Shown one piece after another: positions 26,593-34,902 of a stretch of 64,000 nucleotides of DNA. Each line of letters starts with the position of its first letter. Position 1 is the first letter of the stretch. A model generated the notes under the pieces. The model was given only the letters and a program-made list of their open reading frames with translations, was not told the DNA's origin and searched no databases. The DNA is from an uncultured Alphaproteobacteria bacterium (GTDB lineage: Bacteria; Pseudomonadota; Alphaproteobacteria; MPNO01; UBA2964): assembly GCA_951812775.1 (NCBI GenBank), contig OX638326.1, positions 1 through 64,000 of the forward strand, in the 5' to 3' direction. The position numbers and the translations under genes are program-made.

Positions 26593-27462
26593 ATGAAACC
26601 GCCACCCTTTTCGTATCATGACCCCAGCAACGTCGGAGAGGTGATTTCCCTCCTAGGTAGTCTGGAAAACCCGAAACTGCTTGCCGGTGGGCAATCGCTC
26701 ATGCCGATGCTCAATATGCGGTATGTGATGCCTGACCACGTTATAGACCTCAACAAAGTTGAAGGGCTTTCTTATATCAAGGAAGACGGCGGTACGATTT
26801 CCATCGGTGGAATGACGCGTCAACGTGATCTCGAATACTCAGACGTTATGAAGGCGAAGTGCCCCCTGATGCACGACGCGCTTCTGCAAGTCGGACACCG
26901 TCAAACAAGGAACCGGGGTACAATTGGTGGTTCGTTGTCACATCTGGACCCTGCGGCAGAACTTCCCGCTGTCTGTGCTGCACATGATGCAGTGGTAATC
27001 GTTCAAGGACCTAATGGCGAACGTGAAATCCCGTTTTCTGAGTTTCCCTTGGGTTATATGACGCCGGCGACTGAAATGGATGAATTGCTCACCGGTGTGA
27101 AAATTCCCGCATGGGCGGAAGGCCATGGTTATGCTTTCGTTGAGTTTTCCAGGCGACATGGTGATTTTGCAATCACCTCAGCCGCAGCGCTTTTGGAAGT
27201 TGGAAGCGATGGTGGCATTACACGCGCTTCGCTTACCGTAGGCGGTGTCGGAGCCGCGCCGGTGAGGATGAATGATATTGAGCAGGCTTTAATAGGCCAA
27301 TCAGGAGACGAAGAGAGATTCCGGGAACTCTGTGAAGCTTGCCGGGAAATCGATGCATTGGGTGATGTGTATGCCTCTTCCGAATATCGTCAACATTTAG
27401 CAACCGTTTTGAGCCGTCGCGCCTTGGTAAAGGCTTATGACCGGGCAACCGGTAAGGCATAA
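26593..27462 (+). CDS. Molybdenum hydroxylase, FAD-binding medium subunit (CoxM-like)
   Basis: A 289-residue protein of the CO-dehydrogenase/xanthine-dehydrogenase medium-subunit family. FAD contacts are visible as AGGQSLMPMLNMR (about 32-44) and NRGTIGGSLSHLDPAAELP (about 107-125). The C-terminal CO_deh_flav_C domain follows from about 175. It is first of three genes (M, S, L) with gaps of 11 and 3 bp, a compact operon. It passes electrons from the 2Fe-2S subunit to an acceptor. Confidence 0.92.
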   Translation: MKPPPFSYHDPSNVGEVISLLGSLENPKLLAGGQSLMPMLNMRYVMPDHVIDLNKVEGLSYIKEDGGTISIGGMTRQRDLEYSDVMKAKCPLMHDALLQVGHRQTRNRGTIGGSLSHLDPAAELPAVCAAHDAVVIVQGPNGEREIPFSEFPLGYMTPATEMDELLTGVKIPAWAEGHGYAFVEFSRRHGDFAITSAAALLEVGSDGGITRASLTVGGVGAAPVRMNDIEQALIGQSGDEERFRELCEACREIDALGDVYASSEYRQHLATVLSRRALVKAYDRATGKA

Positions 27463-27473
27463 GGGATCGTATC

Positions 27474-27965
27474 ATGGGTGAGACCAGAAAAATTTCGTTG
27501 TCGGTGAACGGCAAGACCTATGAAGAGGAAGTTGAGGTTCGCTTTACCCTAGCTGACTTTCTGCGCCAGCAACTAGGTCTGACGGGAACGCATTTGGGCT
27601 GCGAACATGGCGTGTGTGGCGCCTGTACAATTTTACTCAATGGACGTAGCGCACGTTCCTGTTTGATGCTTGCCGTGCAGGCAGATGGCCAGGAAATTAC
27701 AACCATTGAAGGAATTGCCCCCTCAGAAGAGGAAATGCATCCTCTTCAGGAAGCTTTCCGGGATAACCATGGCTTGCAATGTGGCTTTTGTACGCCGGGA
27801 ATGCTGACAACCCTCATTGAATTTCTGGGTGACAATCCAGATCCCACTGAACAAGAAGTGCGCGAGGCAATTAGCGGTAACCTGTGCCGTTGCACGGGAT
27901 ATCAGGGTATTGTCGCCGCGGCGCTGGACGCGGCCCAGCGTTTGCGTGAAGCCAAAGGCGTATAG
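27474..27965 (+). CDS. Molybdenum hydroxylase, [2Fe-2S] small subunit (CoxS-like)
   Basis: A 163-residue iron-sulfur protein. The plant-type ferredoxin cluster has the ligands in CEHGVCGACTILLNG plus a fourth Cys at ARSC (about 43-65). The second cluster has CGFCTPGM and CRCTGYQ (about 103-145). These are the two [2Fe-2S] centres of the family. It sits between the M and L subunit genes. Confidence 0.94.
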   Translation: MGETRKISLSVNGKTYEEEVEVRFTLADFLRQQLGLTGTHLGCEHGVCGACTILLNGRSARSCLMLAVQADGQEITTIEGIAPSEEEMHPLQEAFRDNHGLQCGFCTPGMLTTLIEFLGDNPDPTEQEVREAISGNLCRCTGYQGIVAAALDAAQRLREAKGV

Positions 27966-27968
27966 TTC

Positions 27969-30305
27969 GTGAGCGGCTGGAAAGTATTTGGCAGCCGGGC
28001 AAAACGTTTAGAAGACCCAGCCTTACTAACCGGGCAGGGACGTTTTGTAGACGACATCATTCTTCCCGAGATGCTGCATGCGGCTTTTGTAAGAAGCCCG
28101 CACGGTCATGCGAAAATTTCTGGAATAAATGTTGACTCCGCAAGAGCGATGGATGGTGTTCACGCCATATATACGCTTGACGATTTTAAACCGCATCTTA
28201 CCAACGAGCGACTTGTCGTCGGGCTACCAAGCTCGGCCTACAAGCAGGAGTTAGATCGTCCGGCGCTCGCGATGGGTGAAGTCGTCTATGTCGGTGAACC
28301 TGTCGCAATAGTCGTCGCAGATACGCGATATATCGCGGAAGACGCGGCGGCGATGGTAAAGGTGGAGTACGATATTCTACCAGCCGTTGCGGATTGCAGA
28401 GCGGCGTTGGAGGAGGGCGCGCCGCTCGCTCATTCGTCGTCTCCGCATAATATCCTGGCGCAGTTTGATATGGGTTACGGTGAAGTGGATTCCGTATTCG
28501 CCAATGCGCCCCATGTTTACTCAGAATCCATGTGGCAGCACCGAGGGGGCAGTCAGTCGATCAAATGCCGTGGCGCAGTCTCGATCTACGATCCGCTTGA
28601 AGAACTGGTCACGCTCTATAGCGCTACCCAGGCGGCGCACACCGCAAAAAATATCCTTATTGATATGCTGGGGCTCAATGAGAACCAGATTCGGGTAATT
28701 ATTCCGGATGTCGGTGGCGGTTTCGGCCCCAAGCTGGTGTTTTATCAGGAAGATGTTTCTGTCGTGCTGGCGGCGAAATTGCTTGGTCGGCCGGTTAAAT
28801 GGACTGAAGATCGGCGGGAACACTTTATTTCCACGACACAGGAACGAGATCAGTTCTGGGAAGTTGAAATAGCCGTCGATGACAACGGAAAAATGCTCGG
28901 TCTCCGCGGTTCAATGACCCATGATCATGGCGCTTATACGGCACGCGGAATAAATCTGGCCTTCAATTCCGCTTTGATCGTTTCACTGCCTTACGACGTA
29001 CCTTGTTATCACATGGACGTCGTTCTTGCTGTAACGAACAAGGTGCCTGTTACGCCAGTTCGTGGGGCAGGACACCCGCAAGGTATCTTCGTAATGGAGC
29101 GATTGCTGGATCGCGCCGCGCGCGAGCTGGGTATTGATCGACCTGAAATTCGACGCCGCAATTTAATTCCCACTGAACAGTTGCCGTTTACAAAGGGTTT
29201 AAAAACGCGCGGGGATGCCCCCGTGGTTTTAGATAGTGGCGACTACCTGGCTTGCATGGAAGAAGCCCTCGAACGCATCGATTTTGCCGGATTTTCTGAA
29301 AGGCAGGAGAAGGCACGTCAAGAGGGCAGGTATATCGGTGTGGGCATTGCGAACTATGTGAAAGGCACGGGGCGTGGCCCGTTCGAAACTGTCACTGTCC
29401 GCATTGGTCCGTCCGGTAAGATTATGGTCTATAGCGGTGCTGCGGCTATGGGGCAGAGCACCCAGACCATGCTGACGCAAATCGTCGCTGAAAATCTCGG
29501 TGGTGACATGGAGAACATCGAGGTGGTCACGGGGGATAGCTCTGTTGTGCCGATGGGAATTGGTGGCTCTGCAAGTCGTCAAACCGTGACAGCGGGGTCA
29601 TCTGCGCTGCTGGCAGCACAAGAGGTCCGGGAGAAGGCGCTTAAGGTTGCTGCGCATATGCTCGAGGCTTCGGAAGAAGACCTGGAGATTGAGGGAAGAG
29701 AAATCCGTGTGAAGGGTGTCCCTGATCTGAAAGTCGGACTCGGGCAGGTTGCCCATGCTGTAGCCGGTACGCCGGGCTATGCGTTACCAGGTGGAATTGA
29801 GCCGGGTATGGAAGCGACCAAGAATTTCATGATCGATGATTTGACCTTCGTGAATGGAACGGCGGCCGTCGAAGTTGAAGTCGACCCGGAAACAGGCAAG
29901 GTGTCGTTTATCAAATATGTCATAGTTCATGATTGCGGAACGGTTGTTAATCCCATGATTGTTGCCGGGCAGGTGATTGGTGGTACGGCGCATGGAATCG
30001 GCAATACACTTTTCGAATGGATGGGATACGATGTGACGGCCCAACCTATTACAACGAATTTTGCCGAGTATTTGCTTATAAGCGCACCAGAGATGCCGCA
30101 TGTTGAAATGGGGCATATGGAAAGTCCAACTCCGCTTAACCCGCTGGGCGTGAAAGGTGTAGGGGAGTGTGGTGTGGTACCAGCTCCAGCCGCAATCATC
30201 TCTGCGGTTGAGAACGCGTTGGCGCCATTCGAAGTATACCTCGATCAAGTTCCACTGCGTCCCCCGGAAATCGTTGAAAAAATACAGAACGCTGCAATAT
30301 CGTAG
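27969..30305 (+). CDS. Molybdenum hydroxylase, molybdopterin-binding large subunit
   Basis: A 778-residue catalytic subunit read from GTG 27969, 3 bp after the small subunit. Mo-cofactor segments include GGGFGPKL (about 248-255) and the C-terminal GVKGVGECG (about 717-725), whose Glu matches the catalytic glutamate of the family. The active-site loop reads PVRGAGHPQGIF; this lacks the AYxCSFR motif of true CO dehydrogenase form I and is close to, but not the same as, the form II AYRGAGR type. So this is not an aerobic CO dehydrogenase of form I; an aldehyde, purine or aromatic-acid hydroxylase is more likely. Substrate unknown. Confidence 0.92.
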   Translation: MSGWKVFGSRAKRLEDPALLTGQGRFVDDIILPEMLHAAFVRSPHGHAKISGINVDSARAMDGVHAIYTLDDFKPHLTNERLVVGLPSSAYKQELDRPALAMGEVVYVGEPVAIVVADTRYIAEDAAAMVKVEYDILPAVADCRAALEEGAPLAHSSSPHNILAQFDMGYGEVDSVFANAPHVYSESMWQHRGGSQSIKCRGAVSIYDPLEELVTLYSATQAAHTAKNILIDMLGLNENQIRVIIPDVGGGFGPKLVFYQEDVSVVLAAKLLGRPVKWTEDRREHFISTTQERDQFWEVEIAVDDNGKMLGLRGSMTHDHGAYTARGINLAFNSALIVSLPYDVPCYHMDVVLAVTNKVPVTPVRGAGHPQGIFVMERLLDRAARELGIDRPEIRRRNLIPTEQLPFTKGLKTRGDAPVVLDSGDYLACMEEALERIDFAGFSERQEKARQEGRYIGVGIANYVKGTGRGPFETVTVRIGPSGKIMVYSGAAAMGQSTQTMLTQIVAENLGGDMENIEVVTGDSSVVPMGIGGSASRQTVTAGSSALLAAQEVREKALKVAAHMLEASEEDLEIEGREIRVKGVPDLKVGLGQVAHAVAGTPGYALPGGIEPGMEATKNFMIDDLTFVNGTAAVEVEVDPETGKVSFIKYVIVHDCGTVVNPMIVAGQVIGGTAHGIGNTLFEWMGYDVTAQPITTNFAEYLLISAPEMPHVEMGHMESPTPLNPLGVKGVGECGVVPAPAAIISAVENALAPFEVYLDQVPLRPPEIVEKIQNAAIS

Positions 30306-30365
30306 CGTTAATTCGGCGGTTTATTCCCGATTTTAACTAAATTTTTAGCTTGTTCGGTGATCCTG

Positions 30366-30395
30366 CCCGCTAGGAAATACTTCTAACTTAGCGGG
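30366..30395. promoter_or_regulatory. Inverted repeat just upstream of ldtR-like gene
   Basis: Perfect 7-bp arms cccgcta and tagcggg with a 16-base spacer, ending 8 bases before the GTG start. This could be an autoregulatory operator or a leader hairpin that affects translation. Confidence 0.35.
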
Positions 30396-30403
30396 TTAAG
30401 CCG

Positions 30404-30889
30404 GTGAAACAGGTATATCTCGACACAATTCTTCTTATTGAACGCCTCCATCGCCAATTTCTGGAGGTGGTCAAGGCAGAGCTTGATCGGCTCGGTATTG
30501 AGGATATCAACAACGTTCAGGCGTTGATCCTGTCGCACATCGGCGAAGAAGAGCTGACGGTAGGGGAATTGACCTATCGCGGCTATTACCAAGGCTCTAA
30601 CGTTTCCTACAATGTGAAAAAAATGGTCGAAAATGGCTATTTGAAACAGGAGCGTTCGGCGCATGACCGGCGTACGGTTCGCGTTAGTGTCTCGGAAAAG
30701 GGCCTGGAAATTTGTGGATTGATTTCTGTTCTATATGACCGACACATAGGTCAGTTGGCTGACGGTCCGATTGAAGAAGATGCCATGCAGGCGACCAATG
30801 AAGCTCTTCGTAGACTGGAACGCTTCTGGGCACATGAATTGACTTATGGTCCGCGCAGTTCAGCTGACGTCGCAACGTCCGCAGCCTAA
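30404..30889 (+). CDS. ldtR: MarR-family regulator, LdtR-like
   Basis: A 161-residue winged-helix protein read from GTG 30404. The N-terminal VYLDTILLIERLHRQFLEVV helix is typical of LdtR, the alphaproteobacterial regulator first described for L,D-transpeptidase control and osmotic stress. The wing helix region GSNVSYNVKKMVENGYL (about 66-82) and the wing HDRRTVRVSVS (about 88-98) follow. It has its own promoter region after the molybdenum hydroxylase operon. Regulation of that operon is possible but not indicated by family knowledge. Confidence 0.82.
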   Translation: MKQVYLDTILLIERLHRQFLEVVKAELDRLGIEDINNVQALILSHIGEEELTVGELTYRGYYQGSNVSYNVKKMVENGYLKQERSAHDRRTVRVSVSEKGLEICGLISVLYDRHIGQLADGPIEEDAMQATNEALRRLERFWAHELTYGPRSSADVATSAA

Positions 30890-30916
30890 TTCGGCTACGG
30901 ACGCTATCTGTTTTTC

Positions 30917-31810
30917 CTAATTCTCCAGTAATTCTTGCGACAATAAAGTCGCCTCGCCGTGTTGTTGAACAAGAGCGGTTCTTAGCTTGTTGAGAGCACG
31001 ACTTTCAATCTGGCGTATGCGTTCCTTTGTAACGCCATAATCAGCTCCTATTTCAGCGAGAGTGGCTTTCTCGTCGTCGAGAAAGCGGTGTTGGATGATG
31101 TCCTGCTCCCGCGGGGAGAGCATGGCGAGTGCATCTTTCAGCCATTTTGATCTCACTTCCCCGTCATGCTGTTCGGTTATAATCCGTTCCGGCGTCAGCC
31201 TATCATCTGCTAGAAAATCCTGCAGATCATCGCCATCTTCCTGTCCAACCGGAGCGTTTAGAGATTTTGCCGGGCCAGAAAAATGCGCTTCCATTCGTTC
31301 AACAGCAGCCACCGGGACATTTAATCGTTCAGCGATGTCTACGCGGTTCTGGTCGGTCATTAGACCGCCATTATAATCCTGTATTTTTGCCCGTAAGCGA
31401 CGGAGATTAAAAAACAGGCTCTTTTGCGCAGGCGTTGATCCGATACGAACAATCGATGAATTCCGAATGATATATTCCTGAATAGCCGCTAATATCCACC
31501 AGGATGCATAAGTCGAGAACCGTACACCTTTCTCAGGATCAAAACGTTTAGCGGCAGTGAGAAGGCCGATATTTCCTTCCTGAATGAGATCTGACACCAA
31601 CATTCCATAGCCCTTAAATCCTGACGCCATTTTGACGACGAGCCGGATATGGCTTGTGACGAGTTGGTTTAGGGCGTCATGGTCTTCATTATCGCGCCAT
31701 TTGCGTCCGAGGTCTGCTTCATACTCCTTTTCAAGCATTGGCGCGCGCATTACGGAGGTGATGTATTGTCGGTCTTCGCGGCTAGCCGTTGTATTTGTAT
31801 GTTGGCTCAT
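30917..31810 (-). CDS. rpoH: RNA polymerase heat-shock sigma factor RpoH (sigma-32)
   Basis: A 297-residue sigma factor. The start is taken as ATG 31810, with AGGAGGGG about 7 bases upstream; the longer frame to 31909 runs through promoter DNA. Region 2 (about 45-115: IRLVVKMASGF, SDLIQEGNIGLL, FSTYASWWILAAI) and region 4 (LSPREQDIIQHRFL..., with the HTH GVTKERIRQIESRAL) are intact. The RpoH box is present as QKSLFFNLRRLRAKI (about 131-145). Alphaproteobacteria often have several rpoH genes; this may be one of them. It is divergent from the MarR gene, with a perfect palindrome between them. Confidence 0.93.
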   Translation of the reverse strand: MSQHTNTTASREDRQYITSVMRAPMLEKEYEADLGRKWRDNEDHDALNQLVTSHIRLVVKMASGFKGYGMLVSDLIQEGNIGLLTAAKRFDPEKGVRFSTYASWWILAAIQEYIIRNSSIVRIGSTPAQKSLFFNLRRLRAKIQDYNGGLMTDQNRVDIAERLNVPVAAVERMEAHFSGPAKSLNAPVGQEDGDDLQDFLADDRLTPERIITEQHDGEVRSKWLKDALAMLSPREQDIIQHRFLDDEKATLAEIGADYGVTKERIRQIESRALNKLRTALVQQHGEATLLSQELLEN

Positions 31811-31869
31811 TGATTTTCCCCTCCTAGTTTTTTGTGCTAAAACCAGAACAATGGTGTGTAGTAAACAGT

Positions 31870-31896
31870 ATCGAGTCACCAAGGTATGGACTCGAT
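31870..31896. promoter_or_regulatory. Perfect palindrome in the rpoH/marR divergent promoter region
   Basis: Arms atcgagtc and gactcgat (8 bp, perfect) are separated by 11 bases. A further half-site, gactcg, occurs at 31920-31925. The region lies 60 bp before rpoH and about 100 bp before the marR-type gene. It is a good candidate operator for the adjacent MarR-type protein. Confidence 0.45.
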
Positions 31897-31998
31897 GATA
31901 CAATTTCAAGGAAAATATCGACTCGCTACCAAATTTAGTCTATTTCCACTAGATTGGTGGCTAGTCATTCCATATTGAGAGTTCTAAGTTACGTTTTG

Positions 31999-32604
31999 AT
32001 GACAAAATTTGACGCCTTTCCTGTTCTCGTAAACCGGTTAAGCCGGGTCGCCCATGCGATGCAGTTTTCACATGGATTGAACCCTGCCCAATGGGAGGCG
32101 CTACGCTATCTGGAGAAGGCGAACCGTTATTCCTCTTCACCAAGTGCAATGGCTGACTACCTCGGGGCAACCAAAGGAACGGTGTCCCAGACACTGATCG
32201 CACTTGAATCAAAAGGGTTGGTCAAAAGAGATCGTTGTCCCAATGATCGCCGGGCCGTCGTCCTGGCGTTGACCGATGCAGGACGAGAGATTTTATCTCA
32301 GGATCCCCTTTGCCAGATTTATGCGGCGACAGAGAAGGTTCCGGAAGAGGAACGCCAGCAGCTTGTCGGTGTGATGAAATCGATTCTTGATGATCTTTGT
32401 GTTCGCCAAAATAGCTCGCAGTTCGGGGTGTGTGGTGATTGTTGCCATCTCGGCGAAGGGATCTGCGCGGGAGAAGGAACCTGTGGCATTACCGGCGACC
32501 CGCTCGGGGCTTCTGACCTTCACCGTATTTGTATCGATTTCTCACCCTGTGAGGGTGATGAGAGAACTTCTACTAGTAGCCTGGATTCTACAGGGGTCTG
32601 GTAG
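31999..32604 (+). CDS. MarR-family regulator with C-terminal cysteine-rich tail
   Basis: A 201-residue protein from ATG 31999 (an upstream in-frame start at 31954 adds 15 residues). Residues 5-125 form a MarR winged-helix domain, with recognition helix ATKGTVSQTLIALESKGLV and wing DRRAVVLALTD. After residue 140 comes an unusual tail with FGVCGDCCHLGEG, then GEGTCGITGDPLG and HRICIDF: six cysteines in the pattern CxxCC...C...C...C. This suggests bound metal, probably an Fe-S cluster or zinc, used for sensing. It may regulate itself, rpoH or the downstream dehydrogenase and transporter genes. The last 20 residues are Ser/Thr-rich and unconserved-looking. Confidence 0.8.
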   Translation: MTKFDAFPVLVNRLSRVAHAMQFSHGLNPAQWEALRYLEKANRYSSSPSAMADYLGATKGTVSQTLIALESKGLVKRDRCPNDRRAVVLALTDAGREILSQDPLCQIYAATEKVPEEERQQLVGVMKSILDDLCVRQNSSQFGVCGDCCHLGEGICAGEGTCGITGDPLGASDLHRICIDFSPCEGDERTSTSSLDSTGVW

Positions 32605-32652
32605 GGTTTCCCGTTGCTAAAAAAATGATGCAGGCATGGGGGGCTAGTGCCG

Positions 32653-33723
32653 ATGGCTTTGCTTATAAATAACGACGTTCAGGAACGCGTTCTCGACATG
32701 AAAGAAGCTGTCGATGCGATGGAAGCTGTCCTTAAACAGTACGCGCAGGGGCTTGCCTGTTTTCAGCCGCGGACCGACCTCTGGGCACCGACGGCAACCA
32801 ATGGCGATTATTACAGATGGGGCTCTCTGTTAGGGGCGATGTATGATCCGCCGACACTGGCCCTTAGGTTTAAATCTGACATTCTGACCTGGACAGAGTA
32901 TGACGGTGCCGTAACCGAAGAATGGCACAATATGGAGCCTGGAAAATATTGCGGCTTTGTCATTCTGATCGATATGACAAACGGTGAAATCATTGCCCTA
33001 ATGAATGATGGCATCATTCAGCATGCCCGCGTCGGGGCAACCGCTGCTGTTGGTGCGAAATATCTGTCCCGCGAGGACTCCACGGTATTGGGTGTCGTCG
33101 GATCAGGGGGCATGGCGCATGCCTATACGGAAGCTATTTGTACCATCCGGGATATTCAGGAGGTTCGCGTCTGGAGTCCGACGAAAGCAAACCGTGAAAA
33201 ATTTGCTACCAATATGACGGAAAAACTGGGTATACCCGTTACGGCTGTTGCGGATAATTTCGCCGTTGCGGAGGGCGCTGACATCGTTTCTTTGTGTACG
33301 GATTCGAGATATCCGGTTTACACCAAGGAGATGCTGGAAGCCCAGAAGCCCGGTGGCTTGTTTATCCGCTGTCGGACCGACGAAATAGATGAGCCCGTTT
33401 TTGACGCAGTCGATAAAACTATTGGGATGTCTCAGGCATCCTATGACGATTTAAGCATAGGATCGGAACAGGAGTGCGCGAGACGCCCCTCCGGTAAAGC
33501 CTATATGCGGCGATACGGAACAAATGACTGGCCTATTTTGGCTGATGTTATCAACGGTGACGTCGCTGGTCGTGAAAACGACACAGAAACAATATTTTTT
33601 GACAATAACTCCGCCGGCTTGCAGTTTGCGGCGGTTGGACGGGTCATTTACGAAAGAGCCAAGGAAGCCAAGCTGGGGATGCATATCCCAATGGAATGGT
33701 TTCATCAGGATATACGCAACTAG
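32653..33723 (+). CDS. Ornithine cyclodeaminase / mu-crystallin family dehydrogenase (copy 2)
   Basis: A 356-residue enzyme of the same long subfamily as the gene at 22003. The start at ATG 32653 is chosen because the first residues (MALLINNDVQ) align with MTLILSNDDV of copy 1. Shared blocks are the HARVGATAAVGAKYLSRED helix, the Rossmann motif VVGSGGMAHAY (about 152-162), INGDVAGRENDTE and NSAGLQFAAVG near the C-terminus. Identity to copy 1 looks low to moderate, so the substrate is probably different. It lies just upstream of the branched-chain-type ABC transporter genes and might act on the imported compound. Confidence 0.82.
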   Translation: MALLINNDVQERVLDMKEAVDAMEAVLKQYAQGLACFQPRTDLWAPTATNGDYYRWGSLLGAMYDPPTLALRFKSDILTWTEYDGAVTEEWHNMEPGKYCGFVILIDMTNGEIIALMNDGIIQHARVGATAAVGAKYLSREDSTVLGVVGSGGMAHAYTEAICTIRDIQEVRVWSPTKANREKFATNMTEKLGIPVTAVADNFAVAEGADIVSLCTDSRYPVYTKEMLEAQKPGGLFIRCRTDEIDEPVFDAVDKTIGMSQASYDDLSIGSEQECARRPSGKAYMRRYGTNDWPILADVINGDVAGRENDTETIFFDNNSAGLQFAAVGRVIYERAKEAKLGMHIPMEWFHQDIRN

Positions 33724-33740
33724 GGTCTGGGAAGCGCTTG

Positions 33741-33941
33741 ATGTCTGGTGATGGCAACGAAGTTTTGATCGAAATTCTGCAGGTAGGCAACGCGGTAAAA
33801 GTTATCGCAGTTGATCCAAATACAGGCCTTGAGGTTTCGATTGTTGGCGCGCCATCCATGAGCGAAGAAATGCTCAAGAGGAATGCGGTGAAAAAGCTGC
33901 AATATGTGCTGGAAAAGCAAAACACCAGCAAAGCCCGATAA
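33741..33941 (+). CDS. Small conserved protein before livH (DUF6898-like)
   Basis: A 66-residue protein starting at ATG 33741, 17 bp after the dehydrogenase. It has one compact beta-rich domain (EVLIEILQVGNAVKVIAVDP, then GLEVSIVGAP) and a basic helical C-terminus (LKRNAVKKLQYVLEK). The pattern matches a small alphaproteobacterial family often found next to branched-chain transporter genes, which I recall as DUF6898; this identification is tentative. Function unknown. Confidence 0.6.
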   Translation: MSGDGNEVLIEILQVGNAVKVIAVDPNTGLEVSIVGAPSMSEEMLKRNAVKKLQYVLEKQNTSKAR

Positions 33942-33976
33942 GTACGCCATTGAGGGAAGCAGAGTAAATCGCCGAC

Positions 33977-34891
33977 ATGGAGTACTTCCTTCAACAACTA
34001 ATTAACGGTGTAACCCTCGGTGCGATCTACGGTTTGATCGCGATCGGGTACACGATGGTTTACGGTATCATCGGGATGATCAACTTCGCCCATGGTGAAA
34101 TATTTATGATCGGCGCGTTTGTCGCATTGATCTCATTTCTGATTTTAGGCCCGAGTGGCGGGGCGATGATTCCCATTGCGCTGTTGGTGGTCCTGCTTAT
34201 CGCAATGAGTCTGACGGCGGTTTATGGCTGGGCACTGGAAAGAATTGCATATCGGCCGTTAAGAGGATCGCCGCGACTGGCGGCGCTGATCTCCGCGATT
34301 GGCATGTCAATTGTCCTGCAAAACTATGTCCAGCTGAGCCAGGGGGCGCGGGTTAAAACGCTGCAACCCGTCATCGAAGGCGGATTCCAATTGATGAAGG
34401 CCGGTAATTTTACGGTCGTCCTCAGCTATATGCAGATAATTATTGTTGTTGTTACGGTTTCTCTTATGGCGGCGTTTTGGGGCGTGATTACGAAAACGGC
34501 GCTTGGCCGCGCGCAACGTGCCTGCGAACAAGATCGAACAATGGCAGCACTATTGGGCATCGATGTTGACCGAACCATTTCGATCACCTTTGTTCTGGGC
34601 GCCTCGCTCGCAGCGGTGGCGGGCATGATGGTCACGCTTTATTACGGTGTTATCGATTTTTATGTGGGGTTTCTCGCTGGCATAAAGGCATTCACGGCAG
34701 CAGTCCTTGGCGGAATCGGGTCTATTCCTGGAGCTATGCTGGGGGGCATGCTGATAGGCCTAATTGAGGCGTTTTGGTCCGGATACTTCTCAATCGAATA
34801 TAAAGATGTGGCGGCATTCTCGATCCTGGTTCTTGTCCTGGTATTTCGTCCTAGTGGATTACTGGGCCGACCAGAAGTCGAAAAGGTTTAG
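33977..34891 (+). CDS. livH: Branched-chain amino-acid-type ABC transporter permease LivH
   Basis: A 304-residue inner-membrane permease with about 8 helices. The family motifs [20 protein letters not shown] (about 11-30), [11 protein letters not shown] (about 35-45) and [20 protein letters not shown] near the C-terminus (the EAA-like loop region) are all present. It forms the translocation pore with LivM. It is first of five closely spaced transporter genes, but the substrate may be an amino acid, an amide or a small aromatic acid. Confidence 0.93.
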   Translation: MEYFLQQLINGVTLGAIYGLIAIGYTMVYGIIGMINFAHGEIFMIGAFVALISFLILGPSGGAMIPIALLVVLLIAMSLTAVYGWALERIAYRPLRGSPRLAALISAIGMSIVLQNYVQLSQGARVKTLQPVIEGGFQLMKAGNFTVVLSYMQIIIVVVTVSLMAAFWGVITKTALGRAQRACEQDRTMAALLGIDVDRTISITFVLGASLAAVAGMMVTLYYGVIDFYVGFLAGIKAFTAAVLGGIGSIPGAMLGGMLIGLIEAFWSGYFSIEYKDVAAFSILVLVLVFRPSGLLGRPEVEKV

Positions 34892-34902
34892 GGGAGAACG
34901 GC

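Noticed and set aside
27969..30305. Aerobic carbon-monoxide dehydrogenase form I
   Set aside because: The AYxCSFR active-site motif is absent; the loop resembles other molybdenum hydroxylases.
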